From G001797105 sp964528155 (GTDB lineage Bacteria; Chloroflexota; Anaerolineae; Anaerolineales; E44-bin32), in assembly GCA_964528155.1 (NCBI GenBank), contig CAZGRL010000025.1, positions 1-42,060 on the forward strand: 42,060 bases of DNA, read 5' to 3'. Positions 33,870 to 41,991 of the stretch are shown here, one piece after another (the stretch's first letter is position 1; every line of letters begins with the position of its first letter). Made by a program: the position numbers and the translations under genes. Below the pieces are notes generated by a model that was not told where the DNA came from, did no database searches, and saw only the letters and a list, made by a program, of their open reading frames with translations.

Positions 33870-36347
33870 ATGATGCGATTTGACAGGTTCACCGAGCGGG
33901 CCCAGGACGCGGCTCAGCGAGCAGCTGAGATCATCCAGCGTTATGGACACAACCAGATCGACACCGAACACATCTTGCTGGCGCTCATTGAACAGCCTCA
34001 GGGGGTGATCCCCCAGATCCTCGAACGGCTCAACATCGACATCGAAGGGCTCTCCGAGCGCATCGACCAGCAACTGCGCAACAGCCCGAAGGCCAACATC
34101 TACGGCGGCGGCGCCGGACAGATCTTCATCACCCCGCGCGTCAAGCGCGTGGTCGACATGGCCAACGAAGAGGCCAACCGCCTCAACGACGAGTACATCT
34201 CGACCGAGCACATCTTCCTGGCGATCCTGTCCGAGAGGAACACCGCCATCGCCCGGTTGCTGGCCGAGGAAGGCATCACCAAAGAACGTGTGTACGACGC
34301 CGTCAAGGAGATCCGCGGCGGCCAAAGGGTGACTGATCGCAAGGCCGAGGCTCGCTACCGCACCCTGGAAAAGTACTCCCGCGATTTGAGCCAGTTGGCC
34401 AAGGAGGGCAAGCTCGACCCGGTCATCGGGCGCGACGAGGAAATCTTGCGGGTGATCCAGATCCTCTCCCGCCGAACGAAGAATAACCCGGTCCTCATCG
34501 GCGAGGCGGGGGTGGGCAAGACCGCCATCGTCGAGGGCCTAGCTCAGAAGATTGCCGACAACGATGTGCCCGAGATTCTCATGGGCAAGCGTGTCGTCTC
34601 CCTCGATCTGGGCGCGATGATCGCCGGCTCGCGCTTCCGGGGTGAGTTCGAAGAGCGCTTGAAAGCCGCCATCGAGGAGATCCAGCGCTCGGAGGGCGAG
34701 ATCATCCTGATGATCGACGAGCTACACACGGTCGTCGGCGCCGGTGCTGCCCAGGGCGCTATGGACGCTTCGAATATGCTCAAACCGGCGCTGGCCCGCG
34801 GCGAGCTCCAATGCATCGGCGCCACCACGCTCGACGAGTATCACAAGTACATCGAGAAAGACGCCGCGCTCGAACGTCGGTTCGCACCGGTTTACGTCGA
34901 CGAGCCAAACGTTGAAGAGACGATTCAAATGCTGGAAGGCGTGCGGGATCGCTATGAGGCGCACCACAAAGTGCGTTTCTCCGACGCCGCCTTGGTGGCG
35001 GCGGCCAAACTCTCCGAACGCTACGTCACCGACCGTTCTTTGCCGGATAAGGCCATCGATCTCATCGACGAGGCCGCGGCGAAGCTTCGCGTGGCGCTCT
35101 ATTCACTTCCACCCGAACTCAAAGCGCTAAAAGGGGAGATCGACCGCCTGCTCGCCGAAGAAGAGCAGGCGGGGATCGAGCGCGATTATGAGCGCGCCGC
35201 CGAGAAGAAGGCCACTCGCTTGCGGCTGGAGACAGAGTTCAACGAGAAGCGCGATACCTGGGAGGCAGAGCACCAGCTCGACGAGGTCGTCGACGAGCAC
35301 GACATCGCCGAAGTTGTCGCCCAATGGACCGGCATCCCCGTAAGCCAGGTGCTGGAGACCGAGGCTTCGAAGCTGCTCCAGATGGAGGAGCGGCTGCACG
35401 AACGGATCGTTGGTCAGGACGACGCTATTCATGCGTTGGCCGATGCCATCCGGCGTGCGCGGGCCGGTATGAAGGATCCGCGCAGACCGATCGGCTCGTT
35501 CATCTTCCTGGGTTCGTCTGGCGTCGGTAAGACCGAGATGGCCAAGGCGCTGGCCGAGTTCATGTTCGACGACGAGGACGCATTGGTTCGGGTCGACATG
35601 AGCGAGTACCGTGAGCAGCATACCGTCTCGCGTTTGTTCGGCGCGCCACCCGGGTACGTCGGCTATGAAGAGGGGGGCCAACTGACGGAAGCTGTTCGCC
35701 GCCGACCGTACAGGGTGGTCCTGTTCGACGAGATCGAGAAGGCCCATCCCGAGGTATGGAACGCATTGCTCCAGATCCTGGATGACGGGCGGCTGACCGA
35801 TGGTCAGGGGCGCGTGGTCGATTTCCGCAACACAGTCTTGACCATGACTTCCAACCTGGGTACCGAGTTCGTCACCCGATCCGGTACCCTCGGCTTCCGC
35901 CGCAGCAGTGGCGACCAGCAGATCGATGAGTCCGAGGCCAAGATCGAGCGGGCGCTCAAGGACACGTTCCGCCCGGAGTTCCTCAACCGGATCGATGAGA
36001 TCATCATCTTCTCGCCGCTGTCGGCCGAGCAGATGGAACAGATCGTCGATTTGCAGATGGACGAGGTTCGCGGGCGTCTGGCCGAGCATGGGCTATCGGT
36101 CGAGCTCACACCCGCAGCGCGGACGTGGCTGGCCAAGGAAGGCTACGATCCATCTTTCGGTGCCCGTCCCTTGCGCCGCACGCTGCAGAAGTTCGTCGAG
36201 AGCCCGCTTTCAGTGAAGCTTCTCAGCGGCGAGTTCGACGAAGGGGATGTGGTCACGGTCGACGTCGACGAGAAGAATGAAAGCGTCGTCTTTCGTCGCT
36301 CAAGCCGCGGGGCCGAAGTCACCATCGAGGAAGAGGTCTCCGCCTGA
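33870..36347 (+). CDS. clpC: ATP-dependent Clp protease ATP-binding subunit ClpC
   Basis: This 825-residue AAA+ unfoldase feeds substrates to ClpP. The N-domain repeats (QIDTEHILLALIEQ and YISTEHIFLAIL), D1 Walker A (GEAGVGKTAIVEG), a short UVR-like middle region (about 420-465) and D2 Walker A (GSSGVGKTEMAKAL) are all present. The short middle marks ClpC and not ClpB. The ClpP-docking tripeptide LGF is visible in TLGFRRS in D2. ATG 33870 (or the adjacent ATG 33873) with GAGGA about eight bases upstream is preferred to TTG 33864. No ctsR, mcsA or mcsB gene is next to it, so control differs from that in Firmicutes. Confidence 0.95.
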   Translation: MMRFDRFTERAQDAAQRAAEIIQRYGHNQIDTEHILLALIEQPQGVIPQILERLNIDIEGLSERIDQQLRNSPKANIYGGGAGQIFITPRVKRVVDMANEEANRLNDEYISTEHIFLAILSERNTAIARLLAEEGITKERVYDAVKEIRGGQRVTDRKAEARYRTLEKYSRDLSQLAKEGKLDPVIGRDEEILRVIQILSRRTKNNPVLIGEAGVGKTAIVEGLAQKIADNDVPEILMGKRVVSLDLGAMIAGSRFRGEFEERLKAAIEEIQRSEGEIILMIDELHTVVGAGAAQGAMDASNMLKPALARGELQCIGATTLDEYHKYIEKDAALERRFAPVYVDEPNVEETIQMLEGVRDRYEAHHKVRFSDAALVAAAKLSERYVTDRSLPDKAIDLIDEAAAKLRVALYSLPPELKALKGEIDRLLAEEEQAGIERDYERAAEKKATRLRLETEFNEKRDTWEAEHQLDEVVDEHDIAEVVAQWTGIPVSQVLETEASKLLQMEERLHERIVGQDDAIHALADAIRRARAGMKDPRRPIGSFIFLGSSGVGKTEMAKALAEFMFDDEDALVRVDMSEYREQHTVSRLFGAPPGYVGYEEGGQLTEAVRRRPYRVVLFDEIEKAHPEVWNALLQILDDGRLTDGQGRVVDFRNTVLTMTSNLGTEFVTRSGTLGFRRSSGDQQIDESEAKIERALKDTFRPEFLNRIDEIIIFSPLSAEQMEQIVDLQMDEVRGRLAEHGLSVELTPAARTWLAKEGYDPSFGARPLRRTLQKFVESPLSVKLLSGEFDEGDVVTVDVDEKNESVVFRRSSRGAEVTIEEEVSA

Positions 36348-36369
36348 GAAGGGGAATGGCCGAAACGGA

Positions 36370-36404
36370 GATGAGCCGGAGCAGCGACGCTGCTCCGGCT
36401 CATC
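36370..36404. terminator. Bidirectional terminator between clpC and recN
   Basis: A perfect 16-base stem starting GATGAGCCGGAGCAGC with a GAC loop lies between the convergent clpC and recN ends. The flanks are TTCAATT on one side and CTCCGTTTC on the other, so each direction has only a modest T-run. Confidence 0.85.
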
Positions 36405-36419
36405 TTCAATTCGGCCCCT

Positions 36420-38147
36420 CTACGCCAGGGCTTTCGCCTGTTCCGCCAAACGCAGCAGCTCGGCTGCGCTCTCCTGATTGGCCTCGGTCAGCCCACCCAA
36501 CATTTGCGCCAGCTCCGGGATGCGCTCTTCGCCGTCTAGCCGCCGGACCCGCGTGACCGTACGCCCCCCGTCAACCTGCTTCTCCACGCGAAAGTGCTGA
36601 TCACCGAACGCCGCCAGCTGCGGAAGATGGGTCACACACAGGACCTGGTGCTCGCGTGCGAGGTCCCACAGTTTCCTTCCAACGATCGCTCCCACCCGAC
36701 CGCCGATCCCCTGGTCGATCTCATCGAAGATCAACGTCGGTGTCTCATCGGCTCTGGCCAGGACCCCTTTGAGGCCAAGCATCAGCCGCGATGTCTCGCC
36801 GCCGGAGGCGATTCGGATCAGCGGTTTGAGTCCCTCGCCCGGGTTGGGCGCGACCAGGAACTCCACCTGATCCACACCAGTCGCGTCGAAGGCCACGCGC
36901 TTCCCATCCAGCTCGAGACCATCGGCGGACTCCTCGCGGTGGATGTCCACACCAAAGCGAGCGCCCTCCATATGTAGGTCGGCGAGCTCGGCCTCGATCT
37001 CCGAGGCCAGTTGCTCGGCCGCCCGCCGACGTGCATCCGACAGGCCTCGGGCTTCGTCCGCCAGGAGTTTCAGCAGACGCCCCTCTTCCGCTTCCAGCGA
37101 TGCGGTACGTTCTTCGGCGTGGCTGATCGTCTCCAGCTCCCCCCGTGCGGCCTCGGCGTGCGCCAACACCGCCTCCAGACTCGCACCGTACTTTCGCTTG
37201 AGACTCCGGATCATGTCGACACGCTCTTCGACCTGCGCCAAGCGCTTGGGATTGAATTCGATATCCTCGCGGTAGACGCGCAGTCGTTTCCCCAGCTCGC
37301 CGGCTTGCTCGACCAGCGCCTGAGCCTCATTTGCGATTGGCGCCATGCTGGGATCGATCCTGGCCAGGCCGGCTAACGCCTCGGCGGCCTGCCCGAGCAA
37401 GTCTGCCACGGATGGCGCATCACCTGGTGCTTCATCAAGGGCAGCCCTGCCCTCTTCCGCCAGGACGGCAAGTTGCTCGGCATTGGCAAGTCGATTGCGT
37501 TCTTCGAGAAGTTCCGCTTCCTCTCCAGGTCGGAGCGCAGCGGCCTCGATTTCGTTGAGCTGGAATGTCAGCAGCTCTGTCCGTCGGGCTGCATCCCGCT
37601 CTCTTTGCCTGAGGTCGTCGAGCTCGCTGCGGATCTGTCTGAGCGCCGAGTAGCCTTCGGCGAAGCCGGCGCGGGCCGAGTCGACATGGGCGAATCGATC
37701 CAGGAGGTTGAGGTGCTCACGCACCCTCAACAGACTGAGGTGCTCCGACTGCCCATGCACGTCGACCAGGCCCTCACCCAGCTCGCGCAGAAGTCCCAGG
37801 TTCACGCTCCGGCCGTTGACGCGATGCGTATTCCGCCCTTCGCGACGGATCTCACGCCCCAGGGTGAGGTATTCCGGGTCATCGAGCAAGCCCTCTCGTT
37901 CTAGCAACGCCAGGGCCTCCGCCTGGATCAGCGGATCGAGTCGGAATGTGCCTTCAACGATCGCCGCCTCCGCCCCGGTTCGGACGACGCTGCTATCGGC
38001 TCGGCCTCCGAGGAGCATCTCGACGGCGTCAATAATGATGGACTTTCCGGCGCCGGTTTCCCCGGTGAACGCGACAAATCCTGAGTCGGGCTTCAGGTCA
38101 AGCAGGTCAATGATGGCAAAATCGCGAATGTGAAGTTCAAGCAACAT
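36420..38147 (-). CDS. recN: DNA repair protein RecN
   Basis: This 575-residue SMC-like ATPase acts in double-strand break repair. The N-terminus is the family-typical LLELHIRDFAIIDLL, with Walker A GETGAGKSIIID. A long coiled-coil middle follows (about 150-370). The ABC signature is SGGETSRLMLGL and Walker B is PTLIFDEIDQGIGGR, followed by VLCVTHLPQLAA. Full length for the family. It follows the zinc-finger membrane gene after nine bases and ends at the terminator shared with clpC. No LexA-type box was seen immediately upstream; it is probably transcribed from nadK onward. Confidence 0.96.
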   Translation of the reverse strand: MLLELHIRDFAIIDLLDLKPDSGFVAFTGETGAGKSIIIDAVEMLLGGRADSSVVRTGAEAAIVEGTFRLDPLIQAEALALLEREGLLDDPEYLTLGREIRREGRNTHRVNGRSVNLGLLRELGEGLVDVHGQSEHLSLLRVREHLNLLDRFAHVDSARAGFAEGYSALRQIRSELDDLRQRERDAARRTELLTFQLNEIEAAALRPGEEAELLEERNRLANAEQLAVLAEEGRAALDEAPGDAPSVADLLGQAAEALAGLARIDPSMAPIANEAQALVEQAGELGKRLRVYREDIEFNPKRLAQVEERVDMIRSLKRKYGASLEAVLAHAEAARGELETISHAEERTASLEAEEGRLLKLLADEARGLSDARRRAAEQLASEIEAELADLHMEGARFGVDIHREESADGLELDGKRVAFDATGVDQVEFLVAPNPGEGLKPLIRIASGGETSRLMLGLKGVLARADETPTLIFDEIDQGIGGRVGAIVGRKLWDLAREHQVLCVTHLPQLAAFGDQHFRVEKQVDGGRTVTRVRRLDGEERIPELAQMLGGLTEANQESAAELLRLAEQAKALA

Positions 38148-38156
38148 GGAGGGTCG

Positions 38157-38693
38157 TCAGAGCTGGATACCCCGCAAGCGAGCGTAGAGTGTGCCGATCA
38201 TCAGGCCCGCAATCAGCACGGGCAGGAGCGCCCCGAGCGCCGCGCCCCCGATTCCGGCGGCGGCCCGCGGATTTGAGATGGCCCCTAGAAGCAGGAAGGC
38301 CGGCAAAGCGAGACGCGGCAGCAGTCCAATGACCCCGCCGACGATCGCCGCCAGACCCAGCCTGCGACCTCGCCGGCGGCGGACAGCCCATCGCACAACC
38401 TCGGCCAGCGCGCCACCGGCGACGGGCGCCACAATCAGCCCCCAGAAACTCAGGATCATCAAGATTGAGGTCGCCAGGCCGACTCCAATGGCGGATATGA
38501 CCACCGTGATGACGTAGTCGATCGGTCGAACTGTCTCGAACACGGTTTGTTGCCCGCGCACACATTCCCGGCAGCGATATCCGACCGGGGTGAGAACGGC
38601 GCACTTGGTGCAGATCGGTTTCCCACAGCGATTGCAGCGGAGGGTGGTCTCTCGATTCGGATGATTGGCGCAGACCATTACACCTTCGGTCAT
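38157..38693 (-). CDS. B-box-like zinc-finger membrane protein
   Basis: This 178-residue protein starts with a B-box-type zinc-binding segment (CANHPNRETTLRCNRCGKP, CTKC, then GYRCRECVRG, about residues 8-46) and continues into about three or four hydrophobic helices (about 58-175). GGAGG six bases before ATG 38693 sets the start, which overlaps the nadK stop as ATGA. Small zinc-finger membrane proteins of this type are common in bacteria without a known role. Its place between nadK and recN suggests only co-transcription. Confidence 0.82.
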   Translation of the reverse strand: MTEGVMVCANHPNRETTLRCNRCGKPICTKCAVLTPVGYRCRECVRGQQTVFETVRPIDYVITVVISAIGVGLATSILMILSFWGLIVAPVAGGALAEVVRWAVRRRRGRRLGLAAIVGGVIGLLPRLALPAFLLLGAISNPRAAAGIGGAALGALLPVLIAGLMIGTLYARLRGIQL

Positions 38694-39562
38694 GCGTTCC
38701 CTCCCGGCGAGTGCGAGCGACGCATCCCGGAGGTCAGGTTGTGATAGAAGTAGCTCGGATCATGCAGGCGAACGAACAGCGTAGTGTATTTGCCGGCGCG
38801 CACCTCGACTTGATCGCCGCTCTCGAGCGCTACCGGCGGCTGACCATCGATGCTCATCGATGCCTGATGGTCGGTTCGCACGGTCACTCTGACCCGCGAG
38901 CCTTCATCGAGGACGATCGCCCGATCGACCGAAAGATGGGGCGCGACCGGCACGAGCAATATATTGCGAAGCTGTGGCGGCAGGATCGGCCCTCCGGCTG
39001 CGAGGGCGTAGGCCGTCGAGCCGGTTGCCGTGGAGACGATCAGCGCATCGGCGACATACGTTGCCAGGGTATGACCGTCGATCTCGGCCGTCAGATTCAC
39101 CGGACGCACAACCCCGCCGCGTCCGATAACGCATTCATTCAAGATGTCCCAGCTGCCGAGTGTCTTGCCGTCCCGAATACTCTCAGCGCCGAGCATCATC
39201 CGGGGTTCGAGCCAGTAGTCTGCTTCAAGCACGCGGTCGATCGCTGTGCGCCACTCGTCGCGCTTGACTTCCATCAAAAATCCCAGACGCCCGAGATTGA
39301 TCCCCAGGATCGGGACACCGACCGGAGCGCACAGGTGACCGGCGCGCAACATCGTCCCGTCTCCGCCAAGGGCGACCAGGATCTCGAATTCGCCACTTTT
39401 CACGCGCTCACGCAGCTCATCGTCATACAGCGATGCACGCGCGACGTTCACGCTCCGCTCACCAAGGTAGCTCGCCATTTCGGCGGCCACCTCTCCCGCG
39501 CCTTCCATGGTGGGGTGAGTGGCAATTGCCATGCTGTGGGGAGAGAACGGTTGCCGGGTCAT
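38690..39562 (-). CDS. nadK: NAD kinase
   Basis: This 290-residue enzyme phosphorylates NAD to NADP. The GGDG motif (VALGGDGTML, about residue 64), the LNECVIGR segment and STATGSTAYALAAGGP are the active-site hallmarks of the PpnK family. Length is normal. The ATG at 39562 lies seven bases after a perfect TATAAT, so the mRNA is probably leaderless; AGGCAGG occupies the gap but is too close to act as a usual ribosome site. Its stop overlaps the zinc-finger gene (ATGA), making nadK the head of a nadK-zinc finger-recN unit. Confidence 0.95.
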   Translation of the reverse strand: MTRQPFSPHSMAIATHPTMEGAGEVAAEMASYLGERSVNVARASLYDDELRERVKSGEFEILVALGGDGTMLRAGHLCAPVGVPILGINLGRLGFLMEVKRDEWRTAIDRVLEADYWLEPRMMLGAESIRDGKTLGSWDILNECVIGRGGVVRPVNLTAEIDGHTLATYVADALIVSTATGSTAYALAAGGPILPPQLRNILLVPVAPHLSVDRAIVLDEGSRVRVTVRTDHQASMSIDGQPPVALESGDQVEVRAGKYTTLFVRLHDPSYFYHNLTSGMRRSHSPGGNA

Positions 39563-39569
39563 CCTGCCT

Positions 39570-39575
39570 ATTATA
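39570..39575 (-). promoter_or_regulatory. -10 element of nadK
   Basis: TATAAT on the minus strand lies seven bases before the nadK ATG. The -35 region has only weak candidates (TTCGAC at 15 bases). Confidence 0.5.
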
Positions 39576-39634
39576 TCGGAGCAGGTCCTCGTCGAATGGG
39601 TGCGTAGACCCGAATCAGACTCTGGAATGAGGCT

Positions 39635-40162
39635 TCACGGCTCCCTCACGGAGCCATTCAGGCGCTGATCGCAGCGATCACGATAACCGCAGCCTCTGCA
39701 GCGGGCCGGCGAATCATGCGAGCGGTCCATTTCCACATCCACTGAGCGACGCATCTCATCGATGATGTTCACCAGGCTCGTCTGCAGGGAATCGTCATAG
39801 TCGACGGCGAAGGCCCGGTCGGCATACTTGAGAACACCGTAGGCCGGTCTGCCGCCGGTGGTGGCGTGAACCAACCGGCAGTATGCCGCCAACTGAAGGA
39901 CCTGACCCGGCCATGGCCTCGTCGGCGCCCGCCCTGATTTTAATTCGACCGGGATCACCGATCCTTCCCGCTCGACCAGGTAGTCCGGACGACCAGCGAG
40001 ATGATAGACCGGGTCGTACAGGGCCCGGCCAGGCTGTTTCAAGTCCAGTGTGTCGAGGGCGATCACCCGACCTTGCGGCAGACCGAGGTCAGCCAGACGT
40101 CGTTGGGATAGCCAGATGAGGACCAGACCGAAGAGAACGAGGAAGCCGACAAGGTAGGGCAC
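39635..40162 (-). CDS. Cas4/RecB-like nuclease, C-terminal catalytic half with membrane helix
   Basis: This 175-residue part starts with a membrane helix (about 3-20) and carries the PD-(D/E)XK active site: Asp60 in GRPDYL, Glu73 and Lys75 in VELKSG, and the RecB-family QLAAY motif (Gln90-Tyr94). The C-terminus has C-x2-C-x5-C (155, 158, 164), three of the four Cys of a Cas4-type Fe-S cluster. The fourth Cys and the motif I His are in the upstream ORF, in the same reading frame, separated by a TGA and one further codon before this GTG. AGGTGA just upstream can serve as its ribosome site. No cas1, cas2 or CRISPR array is present, so this is a Cas4-like, not a CRISPR, protein. Confidence 0.75.
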   Translation of the reverse strand: MPYLVGFLVLFGLVLIWLSQRRLADLGLPQGRVIALDTLDLKQPGRALYDPVYHLAGRPDYLVEREGSVIPVELKSGRAPTRPWPGQVLQLAAYCRLVHATTGGRPAYGVLKYADRAFAVDYDDSLQTSLVNIIDEMRRSVDVEMDRSHDSPARCRGCGYRDRCDQRLNGSVREP

Positions 40163-40165
40163 GCT

Positions 40166-40411
40166 TCACCTGATCATCAAGTCGGCCAGGTAGATCGCCG
40201 CCGTCACGATGCCGGCCAGCAGGCTGGCGTAGCCCAGCAGCCGCAAGCATCCCATCTGGACGACTTTGCGCCCATGCCGCTGATGCCAGCGCGTACCCGA
40301 CGTCAGTGCTTGTTTGTTGACGGAAGGGAGACCGCGGCCGGTGTACCACCACGCCCGCCGGCAGAACACATACTCACCGATTTCAGACGCCCGCAGAACC
40401 CGATCAGCCAC
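40166..40411 (-). CDS. Cas4/RecB-like nuclease, N-terminal half with membrane helix
   Basis: This 81-residue part has the N-terminal Cas4/Dna2 signature: RASEIGEYVFCRRAWW with Cys17, then GTRWHQRHG with the motif I His. It ends in a membrane helix (about 55-78). In ordinary Cas4 proteins these motifs and the catalytic motifs of the next ORF are in one chain. Here the pair would make a 250-260-residue protein with a two-helix hairpin inserted between motif I and the active-site Asp. It starts at a GTG three bases after the translin stop. Split gene, stop-codon readthrough, recent nonsense mutation or assembly error are all possible. Confidence 0.7.
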   Translation of the reverse strand: MADRVLRASEIGEYVFCRRAWWYTGRGLPSVNKQALTSGTRWHQRHGRKVVQMGCLRLLGYASLLAGIVTAAIYLADLMIR

Positions 40412-40414
40412 GCC

Positions 40415-41050
40415 TCAAGATCGATCCAGCTTCTTCTCGACCGCCTTGAGGGCGGCCTGAAGCTGGCGCTGTTGCACGCTTGTGGTCAGATCGCCGCGAG
40501 TGCGTTCGACGACACCGCGGACCATGTCGGTGATCCGCCTCAATCCGCCGGTAAGGGCATCGGGGAAATCGAGTGTCACCAGCAATCCGTAGATATCGTC
40601 CATGGCGGTCAGCAGACGTTCGGCCTCTTCGAGCTCCCGGTGGCGCAGGATATCCAGCACCCGCCGCCGGAGCTCTCCAGCCGCCTCCCCAAGACCGCCG
40701 AGATACGCCGCAACTTCTACCTGGAGGTCCTCGGGCGTCGGGAGCGCTTCCCCTCCGACGAGGGCGTAGACGATCCGGGCTTCGGCGAATTCCTTTAGCG
40801 CGTCCTGGGTATACCCTGCGTGGTACAGATCCGGATAGTCTTGCAGATCGGAGCGGAGATGATCGCGCAGGGCTCTAGCCTGATCCAACTCTGCTTCGGC
40901 CTGAGCCCGGTCATCGCGATGGACCGCTCGGATCGCTGTGGCGCAGTGGCGGATCAGAGTGCGCGAATGCTGCAAAGCGCGATCGCGCGCGGCATTCTTG
41001 TCTTCGAGTTGCTGACGGACGCGGTCACCGATCTCATCCAGCCTATCCAT
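40415..41050 (-). CDS. Translin-family protein
   Basis: This 211-residue all-helical protein matches translin along its length: SRTLIRHCATAIRAVHR at about 30-46, YPDLYHAGYTQDALKEFAEA in the middle, YLGGLGEAAGELRRRVLD near 128, and the C-terminal YGLLVTLDFPDALTGGLRR then VERTRGDLT. Eukaryotic translin forms octameric shells that bind single-stranded DNA and RNA, and with TRAX cleaves RNA; prokaryotic homologues are mostly archaeal. The RNase Glu/Asp residues of TRAX were not assigned. It lies five bases after DUF3467 and three bases before the Cas4-like N-half, so it is very likely in one operon with the nuclease. Confidence 0.85.
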   Translation of the reverse strand: MDRLDEIGDRVRQQLEDKNAARDRALQHSRTLIRHCATAIRAVHRDDRAQAEAELDQARALRDHLRSDLQDYPDLYHAGYTQDALKEFAEARIVYALVGGEALPTPEDLQVEVAAYLGGLGEAAGELRRRVLDILRHRELEEAERLLTAMDDIYGLLVTLDFPDALTGGLRRITDMVRGVVERTRGDLTTSVQQRQLQAALKAVEKKLDRS

Positions 41051-41055
41051 CCCGG

Positions 41056-41385
41056 CTACTCCGATTCCGGCGCCTCGGGAGACCAGCCGCGAAAGAGCTG
41101 ATCGGCGAGGTTCGCTTGCTCCGGGAGCTTGATCTCGCCGTGCTGCGCCTCGTAGCGGCCGAGGTGCTCCCCCAGCGCCCGCCAGAGCAACTTGGCATTC
41201 AGCGGGGTCAGCACCAGCCGGGTCTTGATCTTGGCTTGCATCACCTGCGGCATCATCTGGGCACAGTCGATGATGATTTCGGACGGCGAATGGGTGATCA
41301 GAGCAAAGTTGACATACACGGGCTCGAGCCCGGCCGGCAACTCTACCTGGACTCTACCGGCGGGCGGCTTGGGCGGGGAGGTCAT
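41056..41385 (-). CDS. DUF3467 family protein
   Basis: This 109-residue protein matches DUF3467: YVNFALITHSPSEIIIDCAQ, then VLTPLNAKLLWRALGEHL and RYEAQHGEIKLP. The function of the family is not known. GGGAG six bases before ATG 41385 is preferred over TTG 41391. It is the first gene of the DUF3467-translin-Cas4-like string and follows ssb after a strong hairpin at 41411. Confidence 0.85.
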   Translation of the reverse strand: MTSPPKPPAGRVQVELPAGLEPVYVNFALITHSPSEIIIDCAQMMPQVMQAKIKTRLVLTPLNAKLLWRALGEHLGRYEAQHGEIKLPEQANLADQLFRGWSPEAPESE

Positions 41386-41410
41386 CAGCAACTCCCATTG
41401 AGAAAGACGC

Positions 41411-41441
41411 GCTCTCAGCCGGCTGGTCGCCGGCTGAGAGC
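41411..41441 (-). terminator. Terminator of ssb
   Basis: A perfect 13-base stem (GCTCTCAGCCGGC against GCCGGCTGAGAGC) with a five-base loop lies 17 bases after the ssb stop. It is followed on the minus strand by GCGTCTTTCTC, a short T-rich tract. Readthrough into DUF3467 is possible. Confidence 0.8.
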
Positions 41442-41457
41442 ACTGCGGATCCGTTCC

Positions 41458-41877
41458 CTAGAAAGGAATGTCGTCGTCGGTCTCCGGCCCCCCGGCCATG
41501 GCGCCTTCGGTGTAGCTCTCCCCGACATCGTCGCCACGGCTTCCGAGGAAGCGCACGGTCTCGGCCGTGACCTCATACGAGGCCCGGGGAGAACCGTCCT
41601 GGCCGGTCCAGATGCGCGGGTTGCCGTTCTCATCCCCGTTCAGCCGGCCTTCAACCAGAACCTGGCGTCCCTTGCGCAGGTACTGGTTGCAGCTCTCGGC
41701 CTGCTTGCCCCACACCGAGATTCGGAACCAGACCGTCTGCTTGACCTGATTTCCGCTGTTGTCGGTGTAAGTGCGGTTGGTAGCCACACTTAGATTGGTG
41801 ACCGCCTGGCCGCCGGGGGTATAGCGCATTTCCGGGTCGCGGCCCAGATTACCAACGAGGATGACTTTGTGGAACAT
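41458..41877 (-). CDS. ssb: Single-stranded DNA-binding protein SSB
   Basis: This 139-residue OB-fold protein coats single-stranded DNA. The N-terminus MFHKVILVGNLGRDPEMRY and the WFRISVWGKQAE and GRQVLVEGRL segments are classic SSB. The acidic tip DDDIPF, which docks repair and replication proteins, is intact. AAGGAGAT five bases before ATG 41877 sets the start, so an open frame to 42042 is not used. It has a strong promoter with a LexA-like palindrome, and its own terminator. Nearby recN, mutY and the Cas4-like nuclease are possible clients in repair. Confidence 0.96.
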   Translation of the reverse strand: MFHKVILVGNLGRDPEMRYTPGGQAVTNLSVATNRTYTDNSGNQVKQTVWFRISVWGKQAESCNQYLRKGRQVLVEGRLNGDENGNPRIWTGQDGSPRASYEVTAETVRFLGSRGDDVGESYTEGAMAGGPETDDDIPF

Positions 41878-41956
41878 GGGGATCTCCTTCCGATGGGGGT
41901 CAGGTTTCAGTTCCGGCCCGGGCGGCCGCTGCAGTCTATCGTTCACCCATCGCGCT

Positions 41957-41991
41957 AGAACAATTGTACTATAGACCGTGTAGCATGTCAA
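41957..41991 (-). promoter_or_regulatory. Strong promoter of ssb with a LexA-like palindrome
   Basis: TTGACA (41991-41986) and TACAAT (41968-41963) are 17 bases apart on the minus strand. GAAC-AATT-GTAC (41958-41969) overlaps the -10 and differs at one base from the GAAC-N4-GTTC SOS box of Gram-positive-type LexA. The leader to the ATG is about 80 bases. Confidence 0.8.

Noticed and set aside
35127..36089. 320-codon minus-strand frame inside clpC
   Set aside because: Antisense shadow of the ClpC D2 domain.
39635..40411. CRISPR-Cas system because of the Cas4-like protein
   Set aside because: No repeat-spacer array and no cas1, cas2 or effector genes are present in the window.
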